Source: an uncultured Enterobacteriaceae bacterium | GTDB lineage: Bacteria; Pseudomonadota; Gammaproteobacteria; Enterobacterales; Enterobacteriaceae | Direction: 5' to 3' | Length of the DNA stretch: 64,000 nt | Assembly: GCA_947631255.1 (NCBI GenBank) | Contig: CANRKT010000002.1 | Location: forward strand, 1 to 64,000 | Shown: piece after piece, positions 21,326 through 32,109 of the stretch | Numbering within the stretch: the first letter of the stretch is position 1 | Layout of the letters: each line of letters begins with the position of its first letter | Program-made: the position numbers and the translations under genes | Notes under the pieces: generated by a model | What the model saw: only the letters and a program-made list of their open reading frames with translations | Database searches by the model: none | Told to the model about the DNA's origin: nothing

Positions 21326-22603
21326 ATGGCCCGCCGCGCTATCGGGGTAAGTGAAAGACCCCCATTATTGCAAACGATTCCGTTGAGCCTTCAGCATCTG
21401 TTTGCGATGTTTGGGGCTACCGTTCTGGTTCCCATTCTGTTTCAGATAAATCCAGCAACAGTGTTATTGTTTAACGGGATTGGTACTCTGCTGTATTTAT
21501 TCATTTGTAAGGGCAAGATCCCGGCTTATCTGGGGTCAAGCTTTGCCTTTATCTCTCCGGTATTGTTATTGCTGCCACTCGGCTATGAAGTCGCGCTCGG
21601 CGGTTTTATTATGTGTGGTGTGTTGTTCTGCCTGGTGTCGCTTATCGTTAAAATTGCCGGTACTGGCTGGCTGACGGTGATGTTCCCGCCAGCAGCTATG
21701 GGGGCTATTGTAGCGGTTATCGGTCTGGAACTGGCGGGCGTTGCGGCTAATATGGCGGGTTTATTACCGGCAGACGGTGTTGCCCCTGATGGAACGACGA
21801 TATTTATCTCGCTGGTAACGTTGAGTGTAACGATATTTGGGTCAGTCTTATTCCGTGGGTTTATGGCTATTATTCCTATTCTTATCGGCGTATTGGTTGG
21901 CTACGCGCTCTCTTTTGTTATGGGCATAGTCGATACCACCGCAATTCGTGAAGCCCACTGGTTCGCGCTACCGACTTTCTATACACCACGCTTTGAATGG
22001 TTTGCGGTCTTCACGATTTTACCCGCCGCGCTGGTGGTGATTGCTGAACACGTCGGGCATCTGGTGGTGACGGCGAATATCGTGAAAAAAGATTTACTCC
22101 ATAACCCAGGCCTGCATCGCTCTATGTTTGCCAACGGAATTTCAACCGTGTTCTCTGGATTCTTTGGTTCAACCCCCAACACCACTTACGGTGAAAATAT
22201 CGGCGTGATGGCCATCACCCGTGTTTATTCGACCTGGGTTATTGGTGGTGCGGCAATTTTTGCGATTCTGCTTTCCTGTATTGGTAAGCTGGCGGCGGCA
22301 ATTCAGGTGATCCCGGTTCCGGTGATGGGCGGTGTTTCGCTGCTGTTGTATGGGGTTATCGGCGCTTCGGGTATTCGGGTCTTAATTGAGTCTAAAGTCG
22401 ACTTCAGTAAAGCCAAAAACCTAATCCTGACCTCGATCATCCTGATTATTGGTGTCAGCGGCGCTAAAGTGCATATTGGCGCAGCGGAGCTGAAAGGAAT
22501 GGCACTGGCGACAGTTGTCGGGGTTATTCTTAGCTTACTGTTCCACGTTATTAGCATTGTTCTTCCAGAAGAAGAGGTTCTGGATGCGCATGATGCCGAC
22601 TAA
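21326..22603 (+). CDS. uraA: Uracil permease
   Basis: 425 aa NCS2 permease; follows upp. Confidence 0.96.
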   Translation: MARRAIGVSERPPLLQTIPLSLQHLFAMFGATVLVPILFQINPATVLLFNGIGTLLYLFICKGKIPAYLGSSFAFISPVLLLLPLGYEVALGGFIMCGVLFCLVSLIVKIAGTGWLTVMFPPAAMGAIVAVIGLELAGVAANMAGLLPADGVAPDGTTIFISLVTLSVTIFGSVLFRGFMAIIPILIGVLVGYALSFVMGIVDTTAIREAHWFALPTFYTPRFEWFAVFTILPAALVVIAEHVGHLVVTANIVKKDLLHNPGLHRSMFANGISTVFSGFFGSTPNTTYGENIGVMAITRVYSTWVIGGAAIFAILLSCIGKLAAAIQVIPVPVMGGVSLLLYGVIGASGIRVLIESKVDFSKAKNLILTSIILIIGVSGAKVHIGAAELKGMALATVVGVILSLLFHVISIVLPEEEVLDAHDAD

Positions 22604-22630
22604 TGTATTGCTTTGACATTCATTGACGAT

Positions 22631-22656
22631 AAGGCCCCGTAAAGTGACGGGGCCTT
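22631..22656. terminator. Hairpin terminator downstream of uraA
   Basis: AAGGCCCCGT-AAAGTG-ACGGGGCCTT. Confidence 0.65.
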
Positions 22657-22764
22657 ATCTGTTGGTGATGATAAGCAAAACCTTACCTTTCTCGAATAAA
22701 GGGCTGATATTGATTCATCTGCTGTAGAATCCACCTCATATGGTGTTACACGGTTCAAAATCGC

Positions 22765-23520
22765 GTGGGTTCTATGGTAGACTCCTTGGGTTTTCTGCCT
22801 GTTATGGTTGAGGTACTTCTGAATACGCCAGCGCAGCTTTCACTGCCACTTTATTTACCTGATGACGAGACATTTGCCAGCTTCTGGCCGGGGGATAATC
22901 CTTCTTTATTAGCCGCGCTCCAGGCGGTGCTTCGTCAGGAGCACAGTGGGTATATTTATTTTTGGTCGCGGGAAGGGGCAGGTCGTAGCCACTTGTTACA
23001 TGCAGCTTGTGCTGAACTCTCTCAGCGAGGCGACGCCGTTGGTTATGTTCCGCTGGATAAACGGACTTGGTTTGTACCTGAAGTACTTGATGGCATGGAA
23101 CAACTCTCGCTGGTGTGCATCGATAATATAGAATGTATTGCCGGGGATGAGCCATGGGAAATGGCTATTTTTGATCTTTACAATCGTATTCTTGAGTCCG
23201 GAAAAACCAGGTTACTGATAACCGGTGATAGGCCACCTCGTCAGCTTAATTTGCAGCTAGCCGATCTAGCTTCTCGTTTGGACTGGGGGCAAATTTATAA
23301 ATTACAGCCTCTGTCAGACGACGATAAACTTCAGGCACTCCAGTCCAGAGCCAGACTGCGTGGATTTGAGCTACCCGAAGATGTTGGCCGTTTTCTGCTT
23401 AAACGTTTAGACCGAGAAATGCGGACTCTGTTTACCACGCTAAATCAGCTCGATCATGCCTCGATTACCGCTCAGCGTAAACTCACCATACCCTTTGTGA
23501 AAGATATTCTCGGACTCTGA
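22765..23520 (+). CDS. hda: DnaA inactivator Hda (true start probably near 22804)
   Basis: [27 protein letters not shown]..., conserved with Hda; follows uraA. Confidence 0.95.
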   Translation: MGSMVDSLGFLPVMVEVLLNTPAQLSLPLYLPDDETFASFWPGDNPSLLAALQAVLRQEHSGYIYFWSREGAGRSHLLHAACAELSQRGDAVGYVPLDKRTWFVPEVLDGMEQLSLVCIDNIECIAGDEPWEMAIFDLYNRILESGKTRLLITGDRPPRQLNLQLADLASRLDWGQIYKLQPLSDDDKLQALQSRARLRGFELPEDVGRFLLKRLDREMRTLFTTLNQLDHASITAQRKLTIPFVKDILGL

Positions 23521-23555
23521 TCCTCCCCATCGTTTAGCGACAGGGAGAGAGCGGA

Positions 23556-24716
23556 TCACAAAGTGCGTAATCTTTCTGCTGCTGCGTCCAGCGTGGTTTC
23601 TTGCTTGGCAAAGCATAAACGAATCAGTTTATGGGGAAATTCTCCATCACAAAAAACTGATAGTGGAATAGCCGCAACACCCACTTCTTTAGTTAACCAC
23701 TGGCAAAAACTGACGTCATCACTGTCTGAAATCGCACTGTAGTCTGCCAGTAAGAAGTAGGTTCCTTCACAAGGCAGAATTTTTAAGCGACTGTCGGCGA
23801 GTGCGTTAATAAAACGATCACGACGAGCACGATAAAACTGCGGTAATTCCCGGTAATGTTCCGGGTGTTCTCGTAGCATATCCGCGATGGCTAGCTGGGC
23901 CGGCGTATTCACTGAAAACGTCAGATACTGGTGTATCTTACGCAATTCTGTACTCAGAGCTGCAGGGGCAACACAGTAACCTACTTTCCAGCCGGTCATA
24001 TGGAAGGTCTTACCAAAGGACGATACTGCAATCGCTCGTTCACGCAGTTCAGGGTGGGCAAGAACACTGGCATGTCCCTGGTCATCAAAACAGATATGTT
24101 CGTAGACTTCGTCACTTAGCACATAAATTTCTTGCTCAGCAATCGCCTGCCATAAAGCCGCAAAATCACTTTTCTGCCAGACAGTTGCCGAAGGATTATG
24201 TGGCGTATTGATAATCACCAGACGAGTACGAGGGCTGAGTTGAGCGGCAAACTCCTGCCAGTCAACACGGAAATGAGGTGGACTCAGAGTAATACGCTTC
24301 ATGACTCCACCCGACAATGCCACTGCCGGAGCATAACTATCGTAACTCGGGTCGAAACAAATCACTTCATCACCAGGACGTACCAGCGCAGTGATAGCAG
24401 CATACAGTGCTTCAGTCGCTCCAGCAGTCACGGTTACTTCACTATTCGCATCAGGTCGATAGCCATACAGTACGGCTGTTTTTTCCGCAATCGCTTCACG
24501 TAGCGGCTGTACACCCGTCATCGGAGCGTACTGATTGGCCCCCTGGGCGACATGGTGAGCCAGGCGTTGCTGTAGATATTCAGGACCATCAAAATCAGGG
24601 AAACCCTGGGAAAGATTGATTGCCTGATACTGCTGTGCCAGCATGCTCATTTGGGTAAATATAGTGGTTCCGAGCGCGGGTAACTTACTTTCAGGTATGA
24701 AAGATGAATGACTCAT
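23556..24716 (-). CDS. ybdL: Methionine aminotransferase, PLP-dependent (YbdL family)
   Basis: 386 aa; class I aminotransferase with [19 protein letters not shown]-Lys region; next to the mtn genes. Confidence 0.9.
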   Translation of the reverse strand: MSHSSFIPESKLPALGTTIFTQMSMLAQQYQAINLSQGFPDFDGPEYLQQRLAHHVAQGANQYAPMTGVQPLREAIAEKTAVLYGYRPDANSEVTVTAGATEALYAAITALVRPGDEVICFDPSYDSYAPAVALSGGVMKRITLSPPHFRVDWQEFAAQLSPRTRLVIINTPHNPSATVWQKSDFAALWQAIAEQEIYVLSDEVYEHICFDDQGHASVLAHPELRERAIAVSSFGKTFHMTGWKVGYCVAPAALSTELRKIHQYLTFSVNTPAQLAIADMLREHPEHYRELPQFYRARRDRFINALADSRLKILPCEGTYFLLADYSAISDSDDVSFCQWLTKEVGVAAIPLSVFCDGEFPHKLIRLCFAKQETTLDAAAERLRTL

Positions 24717-24973
24717 GGCGTAACGACCTTACAAGGAATTCATGGCTATCTGGATGTTATCAAAACTATAACATGATGTTAGCGGACATTTCGCCAGAAA
24801 GTGGCCTTGAATGGTGTTTGCTCAGGTTTTGGATGTGCAATTTATTGATTAGTGAAGATGTCATTATTGCTACTCTGATAATCAGGCACGATAAAATGTC
24901 GGTTAAAGACAGAAGACTTTCTAATTCGCTTTTGATAAAACAAAGTAAATGTAGCCTGCCTGCTGGAGAAATT

Positions 24974-25657
24974 ATGATTCGCGCTATTGTTACCGATATT
25001 GAAGGGACTACCACGGATATTCGCTTTGTTCACAATGTATTATTTCCTTATGCCCGTGAAAGACTGGCAAGTTATGTCCGTGAGAATCAGAGCGATATTC
25101 AGGATATTTTAAACAACTTACGTACAGAAGCTGGTGAACCGCAGGCAGATATTGAACGGCTGATTGAAGTGCTGTTTGGATTTATGGACGAAGATCGTAA
25201 ATCTACCTCGCTGAAGGCATTACAGGGTTTTATCTGGCGTCAGGGCTATGAGAAAGGTGACTTTACCGGTCATCTTTATGCTGATGTGCTGCCAGCACTC
25301 AAGATCTGGAAACAGCAAGGTGTGGGCTTATATATCTATTCTTCCGGCTCTGTAGCATCGCAGAAACTGTTAGTGGGTTACAGCGATGTCGGTGATATCA
25401 CTGATTTATTCAGCAGCTATTTTGATACCCATGTTGGTGCCAAGCGTGAAGTGCAGTCGTATCGTAATATCGCTGAGCAAATCGGTCTGCCACCGGAGTC
25501 ACTGCTGTTCCTGTCTGATATTTATCAGGAGCTGGATGCCGCTGAAGAAGCTGGCTGGCATACTTTACAGTTAGTTCGTGGGGAGCCTGATGAAGTCAGT
25601 CATCATCAGCAAGTAAAGGGTTTTGATAACATCAATCTGGAGTCTATTTCTTCATGA
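24974..25657 (+). CDS. mtnC: Enolase-phosphatase (acireductone synthase)
   Basis: [29 protein letters not shown]..., HAD-family MtnC; true start 24974. Confidence 0.95.
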   Translation: MIRAIVTDIEGTTTDIRFVHNVLFPYARERLASYVRENQSDIQDILNNLRTEAGEPQADIERLIEVLFGFMDEDRKSTSLKALQGFIWRQGYEKGDFTGHLYADVLPALKIWKQQGVGLYIYSSGSVASQKLLVGYSDVGDITDLFSSYFDTHVGAKREVQSYRNIAEQIGLPPESLLFLSDIYQELDAAEEAGWHTLQLVRGEPDEVSHHQQVKGFDNINLESISS

Positions 25658-26196
25658 GTGCATTAACTATTTTTACTGATACTGAAGCCCATGAGTCTGT
25701 CTGGTACAGCACTGATGCAGAGGCTATTCGTGAGCAACTGAATGCCAAAGAAGTGCGTTTTGAACGCTGGGAAGCGAGTCAAGACTTAGGCAAAGATCCG
25801 ACCCCAGAAACCGTAATTAAGGCTTATCAGCATGCGATTGATAAGCTGGTGGAAGAAAAGGGCTATCAGAGCTGGGATGTTATCAGTATGCGTGCTGATA
25901 ACCCGCAAAAAGAGGTCTTTCGGACCAAGTTTCTGGCTGAGCATACTCACGGTGAAGACGAAGTTCGTTTCTTTGTGGAAGGTGCCGGATTATTTTGTTT
26001 GCATCTTGACGATAAGGTCTATCAGATACTGTGTGAAAAGAACGACCTGATTTCAGTCCCGGCGGGAACACCGCACTGGTTTGATATGGGCTCTGAACCA
26101 AACTTCACCGCGATCCGTATTTTTGATAACCCCGAAGGCTGGATTGCCAACTTTACGGGTGATGCAATTGCAGATGTGTATCCGAAACTGCCATAA
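25654..26196 (+). CDS. mtnD: Acireductone dioxygenase
   Basis: 180 aa; [14 protein letters not shown] cupin metal-binding motif; overlaps the mtnC stop. Confidence 0.95.
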   Translation: MSALTIFTDTEAHESVWYSTDAEAIREQLNAKEVRFERWEASQDLGKDPTPETVIKAYQHAIDKLVEEKGYQSWDVISMRADNPQKEVFRTKFLAEHTHGEDEVRFFVEGAGLFCLHLDDKVYQILCEKNDLISVPAGTPHWFDMGSEPNFTAIRIFDNPEGWIANFTGDAIADVYPKLP

Positions 26197-26281
26197 CGGC
26201 AGAGGGATATTATCTGGCAGGTGACTGCTCCTCACCGCTTGCGGCGAGGCTTCCAGGATGGTTGCTGTCGCTAAAAAATAA

Positions 26282-27307
26282 TCAACCTTTATCCTCCCGC
26301 TTTTGGCGATGGAGTGCCAGGGCAGGTAAGGTATGAATGATCAGCATTCTTATAATATGGTTCGCCATCACAAATCCAGCGTCGGCTTTTAAGGTTAATG
26401 CAGCGAAAGACATTGACTCTACGCTGCCAGGAACCCAGGAAAGTATTAACAAGTACAGTGGATAACCGAGCAAAGTCGATGCACCAAAAGCGATAAGGAA
26501 TGTTACCGTGAGACTCAGGACGATAAGTTGAACAGATGCCCATAGGTGACGCATAAATTCGACTATTGAAAACGCGGTAAAATGATACCCAATAAGTATC
26601 CCCATTAATCCCATACTCAGTTGATTCAAAATATCTGGGAAATGTAGCGGTTGAGGGGCCAGGGTATGAAAGTATGCCGAACAAAAAAGAGAAGTTATCA
26701 TAAATGGAGCAGGGAGATGCCAGCGCTCCAACAACTTACCAGAAATAAAGGCAATTATGCCTATACCTCCTAACCATAACGTATTTTTCGTGGAACCAAA
26801 ATCCGTCCATGATAAGGAAAGACTGGAATGCGTCCCCCCGTCTGCAATAAAGCCTGCAAGTATGGTTAGTGTGATAAGCCGTAAGGCGTGCGAGATAACT
26901 ATTTTCTGCGGTGGTGCATTGATGTAGGTTGCCAGGGCCAGCACTGCAGCCATTGCTCCCGGAACTGAGCCCAGAATTGCTTCGTTTTTGCTCCAACCTA
27001 AGCGGCGGATACACCATTGATAATTGGTGATAAATTGCAATAATAAACACAAGCACAATAGACCGAGTAGCGCAAACAGGCTACCCGTTTCCCCGAAAGA
27101 CATTCCGCGAAACAGTAGGCCGATAGACATGCCCAGTGATAGCTGGATAAAGGTAATACTGCCGGGTATGGCACGTATGGGTATCCGCCAGCGTTTGAGT
27201 ACTATCACCACGATGAGAGACCCGAACATCATACCCAAAGGTACGCCGTATAACGTTAAAAGCCAGCCAGCCAGCATACACAGCAGAAAGCTGCCTATAA
27301 ATTTCAT
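26282..27307 (-). CDS. AbrB-family (COG3180-like) integral membrane protein
   Basis: 341 aa, about 10 TM segments, two related halves (GAMAAVLALATYIN / PGSVESMSFAALTLKADAGFVMANHIIRM). Confidence 0.75.
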   Translation of the reverse strand: MKFIGSFLLCMLAGWLLTLYGVPLGMMFGSLIVVIVLKRWRIPIRAIPGSITFIQLSLGMSIGLLFRGMSFGETGSLFALLGLLCLCLLLQFITNYQWCIRRLGWSKNEAILGSVPGAMAAVLALATYINAPPQKIVISHALRLITLTILAGFIADGGTHSSLSLSWTDFGSTKNTLWLGGIGIIAFISGKLLERWHLPAPFMITSLFCSAYFHTLAPQPLHFPDILNQLSMGLMGILIGYHFTAFSIVEFMRHLWASVQLIVLSLTVTFLIAFGASTLLGYPLYLLILSWVPGSVESMSFAALTLKADAGFVMANHIIRMLIIHTLPALALHRQKREDKG

Positions 27308-27600
27308 GCTACTCTCCCACTATAGCCATTCTCGAAGGATCATCGTGCCAGCGGCTTTCCACCGCCAGTTTGGCCTGACTATGAAGCACATCAATGTTTC
27401 CTACCGCGTAATATTCGCCGACTGTCAGTTGGCCAATGCATTTTATTCCAGGCACAACATGTCTTCTGCATTCAGGAGACAGAGAGAATCAGGGCAAACC
27501 TTAATACCGCCAAAGGGGTGGGCAGCAGCAATAACGATATATTTATGGAGATGTTCCAGTTTGCTGTTGCAATGCATGCCATTCGTTTTTTATATGCTGA
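27308..27600 (-). pseudogene. Degenerate upstream gene whose stop lies 1 nt before the AbrB-family ATG
   Basis: Minus-strand frame ...RRHVVPGIKCIGQLTVGEYYAVGNIDVLHSQAKLAVESRWHDDPSRMAIVGE* ends next to the AbrB-family start; further upstream coding-like sequence (HKYIVIAAAHPFGGIKVCPDSLCLLNAEDM) is in another frame. Confidence 0.4.
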
Positions 27601-28028
27601 AGGATAATTTGGGGGGCATAATAGGATATTCATACGGGCTCCTGTTCGCTATCAAAGGTGATCACAAAAACATCTTGATAATCTTTTCCTGTAAGATGTG
27701 TAATACTGATAATTGATGTCATTAAATATTACAGCAACACCTTCTTTGAGCTTAAAGGTAATATGTTCATTGCTACTAATGTGTTAAAGGATGAGAGTGC
27801 ATTTTCACATACCTTAATGTAAAAGATAACATGAATGTAAAATAAATATTTAAAAAGTGGTGTGTAAATAATTTGGGTTTACGATAGATGTCACAAATAA
27901 TATTCGATTAACATCCAATAAATATAGTTATTAAGTGGGGGTAACAGAGAGATTAAGTGCTTATTTATATAATCATATAATCATATAATCATATAAATTT
28001 AAAAAATAATAATATAAAGCTATTTGTA

Positions 28029-28220
28029 ATAGTCCCCATTTAAACTGGACCCTTCGCGTATTTGAATCGTAAGTTAAAGGAAGTGCCGGTAATGTTATCT
28101 CACTGAAATCGGATACCCGAAGGTGCTCTGACGGCTTTGAAATCCACTGCTAGAACCGGGAAGCGGTACGTGGGGTGTTTAGCAGTTAATTAGCCGTGTC
28201 CGTTTTAACAGGGGCAATTC
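28029..28220. mobile_element. Possible short IS/MITE remnant with degenerate terminal inverted repeats
   Basis: Left end ATAGTCCCCATTTAAACTGGACCC; right end GTGTCCGTTTTAACAGGGGCAATT is an imperfect inverted copy. Confidence 0.4.
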
Positions 28221-28412
28221 CAATCCCATGCTTCCCGCCCTTCAGTGGTTGCCAGGAGCTCAGCCTTAACATCAGACAGCGCAACGAAAGCGTAATCATC
28301 ACTGTTTATTTTTATTTCGGCATCCTTGTGATCATGTTTGATGATGTCATTCCATTATCCAAAAGCAATCAAAAGAGATTACTTTTGGATATCACTTAGC
28401 TGACCAATTCGA

Positions 28413-29450
28413 TTATTTTGCCCCGAAAATACCCGCTTTAACCTGTTGTGGGGTAACGACACCGGTATCCAGTACCCAGCCACTGATCAGTTCGGCAGGG
28501 GTAACATCAAAGGCCGGGTTATAGACTTGAGCATTGGCTGGTGCCCACTGTACTTCACCGAAACTCCCGGCAACTCCGCTGACTTCACGGGCAGGGCGCT
28601 GCTCAATCGGGATAGCATTTCCTGACGGACAATGGCTATCCAGCGTGGTATTCGGTGCAGCAACATAAAACGGGATCTGGTGATAATGCGCCAGTACGGC
28701 CAGGCTGTAGGTACCAATTTTATTGGCCACATCACCATTCGCGGCAATGCGGTCAGCACCGACCCAAATCGCATCCACCTGTTTTTTAGCCATCAAACTG
28801 GCGGCCATTGAGTCACAAATTAACTGATAAGGGATACCGAGCTCCCCCAGTTCCCAGGCGGTTAATCGACCACCTTGTAACAATGGCCGAGTTTCATCCA
28901 CCCAGACATGTTCAACCTTACCCTGTGAAAAAGCGCGCTGAATAACGCCTAGCGCCGTCCCGACTCCGGCCGTCGCCAGTCCGCCGGTATTACAGTGAGT
29001 CAGCAAGCGGCTACCCGGTTTAACCAGTGCTGCGCCTGCATCAGCAATGTTGTTACACAGTTGCTTATCTTCTTCCACCAGACGCAGTGCTTCTTTACCC
29101 AGTGCGCTGACAAAATCAGGCTGCGCCAGCGCCAGTTTCATCTGGTCGAGGTTATTCATCAGATTGACGGCAGTCGGTCTTGATGCCCTTAGGGTTTCTA
29201 GCGCCCCCGCCAGCTGCTGCTGAGACTGGCCACTTTCAGCCAGTAATGCCAGTAACAGGCTGGCTGAAAGGCCAATCAGTGGTGCACCACGTACACTCAG
29301 AGTGTGGATATGGTGTACCAGTTGCTCGACCGTATGGGCTGGCAACCAGTTTTGCTGCTGGGGCAGAGACTGCTGGCAGAGGATCCACAGTTGATTCTGT
29401 TTAACCTCAAGACTGGTGGTTTTTAAATTTTGCATTGATGCGGATTCCAT
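28413..29450 (-). CDS. mtnA: S-methyl-5-thioribose-1-phosphate isomerase
   Basis: 345 aa; [56 protein letters not shown]. Confidence 0.96.
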   Translation of the reverse strand: MESASMQNLKTTSLEVKQNQLWILCQQSLPQQQNWLPAHTVEQLVHHIHTLSVRGAPLIGLSASLLLALLAESGQSQQQLAGALETLRASRPTAVNLMNNLDQMKLALAQPDFVSALGKEALRLVEEDKQLCNNIADAGAALVKPGSRLLTHCNTGGLATAGVGTALGVIQRAFSQGKVEHVWVDETRPLLQGGRLTAWELGELGIPYQLICDSMAASLMAKKQVDAIWVGADRIAANGDVANKIGTYSLAVLAHYHQIPFYVAAPNTTLDSHCPSGNAIPIEQRPAREVSGVAGSFGEVQWAPANAQVYNPAFDVTPAELISGWVLDTGVVTPQQVKAGIFGAK

Positions 29451-29488
29451 ATTGCGTTATTGCGGCATATTGTGCCAACATGCCTTCC

Positions 29489-29504
29489 AGATGTATAGAC
29501 GTCC
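29489..29504. promoter_or_regulatory. MetJ-box-like tandem 8-mers between mtnA and mtnK
   Basis: AGATGTAT-AGACGTCC compared with tandem consensus AGACGTCT. Confidence 0.55.
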
Positions 29505-29540
29505 AAAACACAGGTTACTTTATTTATAAGAGGTTACTCA

Positions 29541-30740
29541 ATGTCCCAATATCGCACGTTTACTGCTACAGATGCAGTGGCTTATGCCCGACAGTTTGGC
29601 GGGCTGGATAATCCAGCGAGTCTGGTTGACGCGCAAGAAGTGGGGGATGGTAATCTTAATCTGGTGTTTAAAATTTTTGATGCCCAGGGTATCAGCCAGA
29701 TTATTGTTAAGCAGGCGCTGCCTTATGTACGCTGTGTAGGAGAGTCCTGGCCACTGACTCTTGATCGCGCCCGTCTGGAAGCCGAAACGCTGGTGGAACA
29801 CCATAAGTACAGCCCACAGCATACGGTAAAAATTCTGCATTATGATGCCAGTCTTGCGGTCATGGTGATGGAAGATTTGTCCGATCACCAAATTTGGCGC
29901 GGTGAACTTATTGGCGGTAAGGGCTATCCTCAGGCCACCGGGCAACTCGGTGAGTATCTGGCACAAACGCTCTTCCATACTTCCGATTTCTGGCTGCATC
30001 CCCATGCTAAAAAAGCGCTGGTTGCGCGTTTTATCAATCCAGAAATGTGTGAGATAACCGAAGATCTGTTCTTTAATGATCCCTATCAGCAGCATGAGCG
30101 TAATAACTATCCTGCTGCACTGGAGCAACAGGTTTCGGCCTTACGTACTGATAATGCTTTAAAACTGGCCGTCGCGCAGTTGAAACACCGCTTTCTGACC
30201 CAGGCAGAGGCACTGTTACATGGCGATATTCACAGCGGCTCTATTTTTGTCGCTAAAGGCAGCCTGAAAGTGATTGATGCTGAATTTGGCTACGTCGGCC
30301 CGGTAGGTTTTGATATTGGCACAGCCATTGGCAATCTGTTACTGAACTACTGCGCTTTACCAGGCCATTTTGGTCCGCGTGATGCAGCCAGTTACCGCGA
30401 ACAGCGCTTAGACGATATTCGCGTACTGTGGTTTACCTTTGCCGAGCGCTTTATTACCCTGGCACGGAATAATACTCATGACAGTGCACTGGCCACACCA
30501 GGTTATGCTGAACAGTTCTTAGAGAAAGTCTGGACTGATGCCGTGGGTTTTTGTGGTACCGAGCTGATTCGCCGCACCGTAGGTCTGTCACATGTCGCTG
30601 ATCTGGAGACGATACAGGATGAAGAGATGCGCCTGGCTTGTGTCAGCACAGCGATAGCGTTAGGCCGATTTTTGATTTTGATTGCCGGGCAGATAAATTC
30701 TGTGGATGAGTTTATTGCCCGGGTTCGTCAGAAAAGCTAA
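29541..30740 (+). CDS. mtnK: 5-methylthioribose kinase
   Basis: 399 aa; [12 protein letters not shown] catalytic loop, [17 protein letters not shown]; divergent from mtnA. Confidence 0.96.
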   Translation: MSQYRTFTATDAVAYARQFGGLDNPASLVDAQEVGDGNLNLVFKIFDAQGISQIIVKQALPYVRCVGESWPLTLDRARLEAETLVEHHKYSPQHTVKILHYDASLAVMVMEDLSDHQIWRGELIGGKGYPQATGQLGEYLAQTLFHTSDFWLHPHAKKALVARFINPEMCEITEDLFFNDPYQQHERNNYPAALEQQVSALRTDNALKLAVAQLKHRFLTQAEALLHGDIHSGSIFVAKGSLKVIDAEFGYVGPVGFDIGTAIGNLLLNYCALPGHFGPRDAASYREQRLDDIRVLWFTFAERFITLARNNTHDSALATPGYAEQFLEKVWTDAVGFCGTELIRRTVGLSHVADLETIQDEEMRLACVSTAIALGRFLILIAGQINSVDEFIARVRQKS

Positions 30741-30743
30741 GAC

Positions 30744-30772
30744 GACAGGCCCTCTTTGTTAGAGGGCCTGTC
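30744..30772. terminator. Bidirectional hairpin terminator
   Basis: GACAGGCCCTCT-TTGTT-AGAGGGCCTGTC between convergent genes. Confidence 0.75.
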
Positions 30773-30775
30773 TTG

Positions 30776-32014
30776 TTAACCCAGATACTCAATAATCGAT
30801 AAGCCGCCGTTATAATCGGTGCTGTAGATAATGCCCTGGGCATCAACAAACACATCGCAGGACTGAATGATTTGTGGCCGTCCCGGACGGGTATCCATCA
30901 TTTTCTCCGGTGCCGCGGGAACCAGTGCGCCAGTCTCAATCGGGCGGTAAGGGTTGGATATATCATAGGCCCGTACTCCCGCATTCTGATAAGTGGCAAA
31001 AATTAACGTTGAGCTGATAAAGCTGCCGGGTCTGTTCTCATGCAGATTATGTGGACCAAAATGCGCCCCTTTAGCAATATAATTCGTTTCATTTGGCTGC
31101 GGGAAGGTCGAGATACTCACCGGATTGCTCGGTTCGCGAATATCAAACAACCAAATCAGCTTCTCTCCGTCTTCTTGGCTATCCAGTACCGCTTCGTCCA
31201 GCACCACCAGTAAATCCCTGTCCGGTAATGGTAAAGCCGTATGTGTCCCACCACCAAATGGCGGACTCCAGTTTTTATGGCTGATAAGCTCAGGCTGGCT
31301 GCGATCGCTGATATTCAGCAATGTGAGTCCACCATCACGCCAGCTGGCGTAGGCGGTATCACCGCTGATAATGGCATGGTGCAGAGCATAACGTTTACCT
31401 TCCTGCCAGGAAGGCGTCTCACCTGCGGCAGTATGCATACCCGGCAGCCACCAGTTCCCGGCAACTTTAGGATCGCGGGGATCGGCGAGATCGATAGTCA
31501 GGAAAATATAATCACTGAAACCGTCGATGAGGGCAGAGACATAGGCCCAGCGTCCACCCACGTACCAGCAGCGATGAATACCGATGCCGCTCAATGACAG
31601 AAAGCTGATTTCGCGTGGCCTATCCGGCGTCGATATATCAAAAATTCGCAGTCCGGCACTCCAGCCCTTATCCTTAATATCACCGACGGTTTCACCGATT
31701 GAGCGCGTGTAATAGACCTTTTCATCAGCAAAGAGAGTATCGGCAAACAGGTCGCGGGCATTGATAACCAGTAACAAGTCATCATGCGTTTGCAGATGAA
31801 TATTCCAGGTTCCTGGAGGGGCAGGAACAAAACCAGCGGCCTTGGGTTTGCTGGGATCCCGGACATCAACAATCGAAAATCCCTGCGATACCATATGACC
31901 AATATAGGCATAACCGCGATGTACCATAACCTGGACACCGTCTGGCTTTCCGCCTTGATCACTGTGACCAATCAGGCGCATATTGTGGCTGTATTCGGGT
32001 TGTGGTAAGCCCAT
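30776..32014 (-). CDS. LVIVD-repeat beta-propeller protein
   Basis: 412 aa; repeated FSIVDVRDPSKPK / LRIFDISTPDRPRE / LTLLNISDRSQPE / VRAYDISNPYRP units; no obvious signal peptide; last gene of the ABC transporter operon. Confidence 0.75.
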   Translation of the reverse strand: MGLPQPEYSHNMRLIGHSDQGGKPDGVQVMVHRGYAYIGHMVSQGFSIVDVRDPSKPKAAGFVPAPPGTWNIHLQTHDDLLLVINARDLFADTLFADEKVYYTRSIGETVGDIKDKGWSAGLRIFDISTPDRPREISFLSLSGIGIHRCWYVGGRWAYVSALIDGFSDYIFLTIDLADPRDPKVAGNWWLPGMHTAAGETPSWQEGKRYALHHAIISGDTAYASWRDGGLTLLNISDRSQPELISHKNWSPPFGGGTHTALPLPDRDLLVVLDEAVLDSQEDGEKLIWLFDIREPSNPVSISTFPQPNETNYIAKGAHFGPHNLHENRPGSFISSTLIFATYQNAGVRAYDISNPYRPIETGALVPAAPEKMMDTRPGRPQIIQSCDVFVDAQGIIYSTDYNGGLSIIEYLG

Positions 32015-32109
32015 GACTTGCTCCTGTCAATGATGGGTAAAAGGGGAAATAAACTTCATTATTTCCCCTTGGTCTGTCATAGCGATAATCAAATAATGGA
32101 TTTACGGTG

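Noticed and set aside
24704-24973. N-terminal extension of mtnC in the ORF track, or an mtnB remnant
   Set aside because: The translated stretch resembles neither MtnB nor an MtnC N-terminus; mtnC starts at [13 protein letters not shown].
27024-27716. 230-aa plus-strand ORF
   Set aside because: Antisense to the AbrB-family gene and the decayed gene; composition not protein-like, and minus-strand homology explains the region better.
27969-28000. Tandem ATAATCAT 8-bp repeats
   Set aside because: About 3.4 units in very AT-rich intergenic DNA; noted but with no functional support.
29538-30128. 196-aa minus-strand ORF
   Set aside because: Entirely antisense to mtnK, which has clear family motifs.
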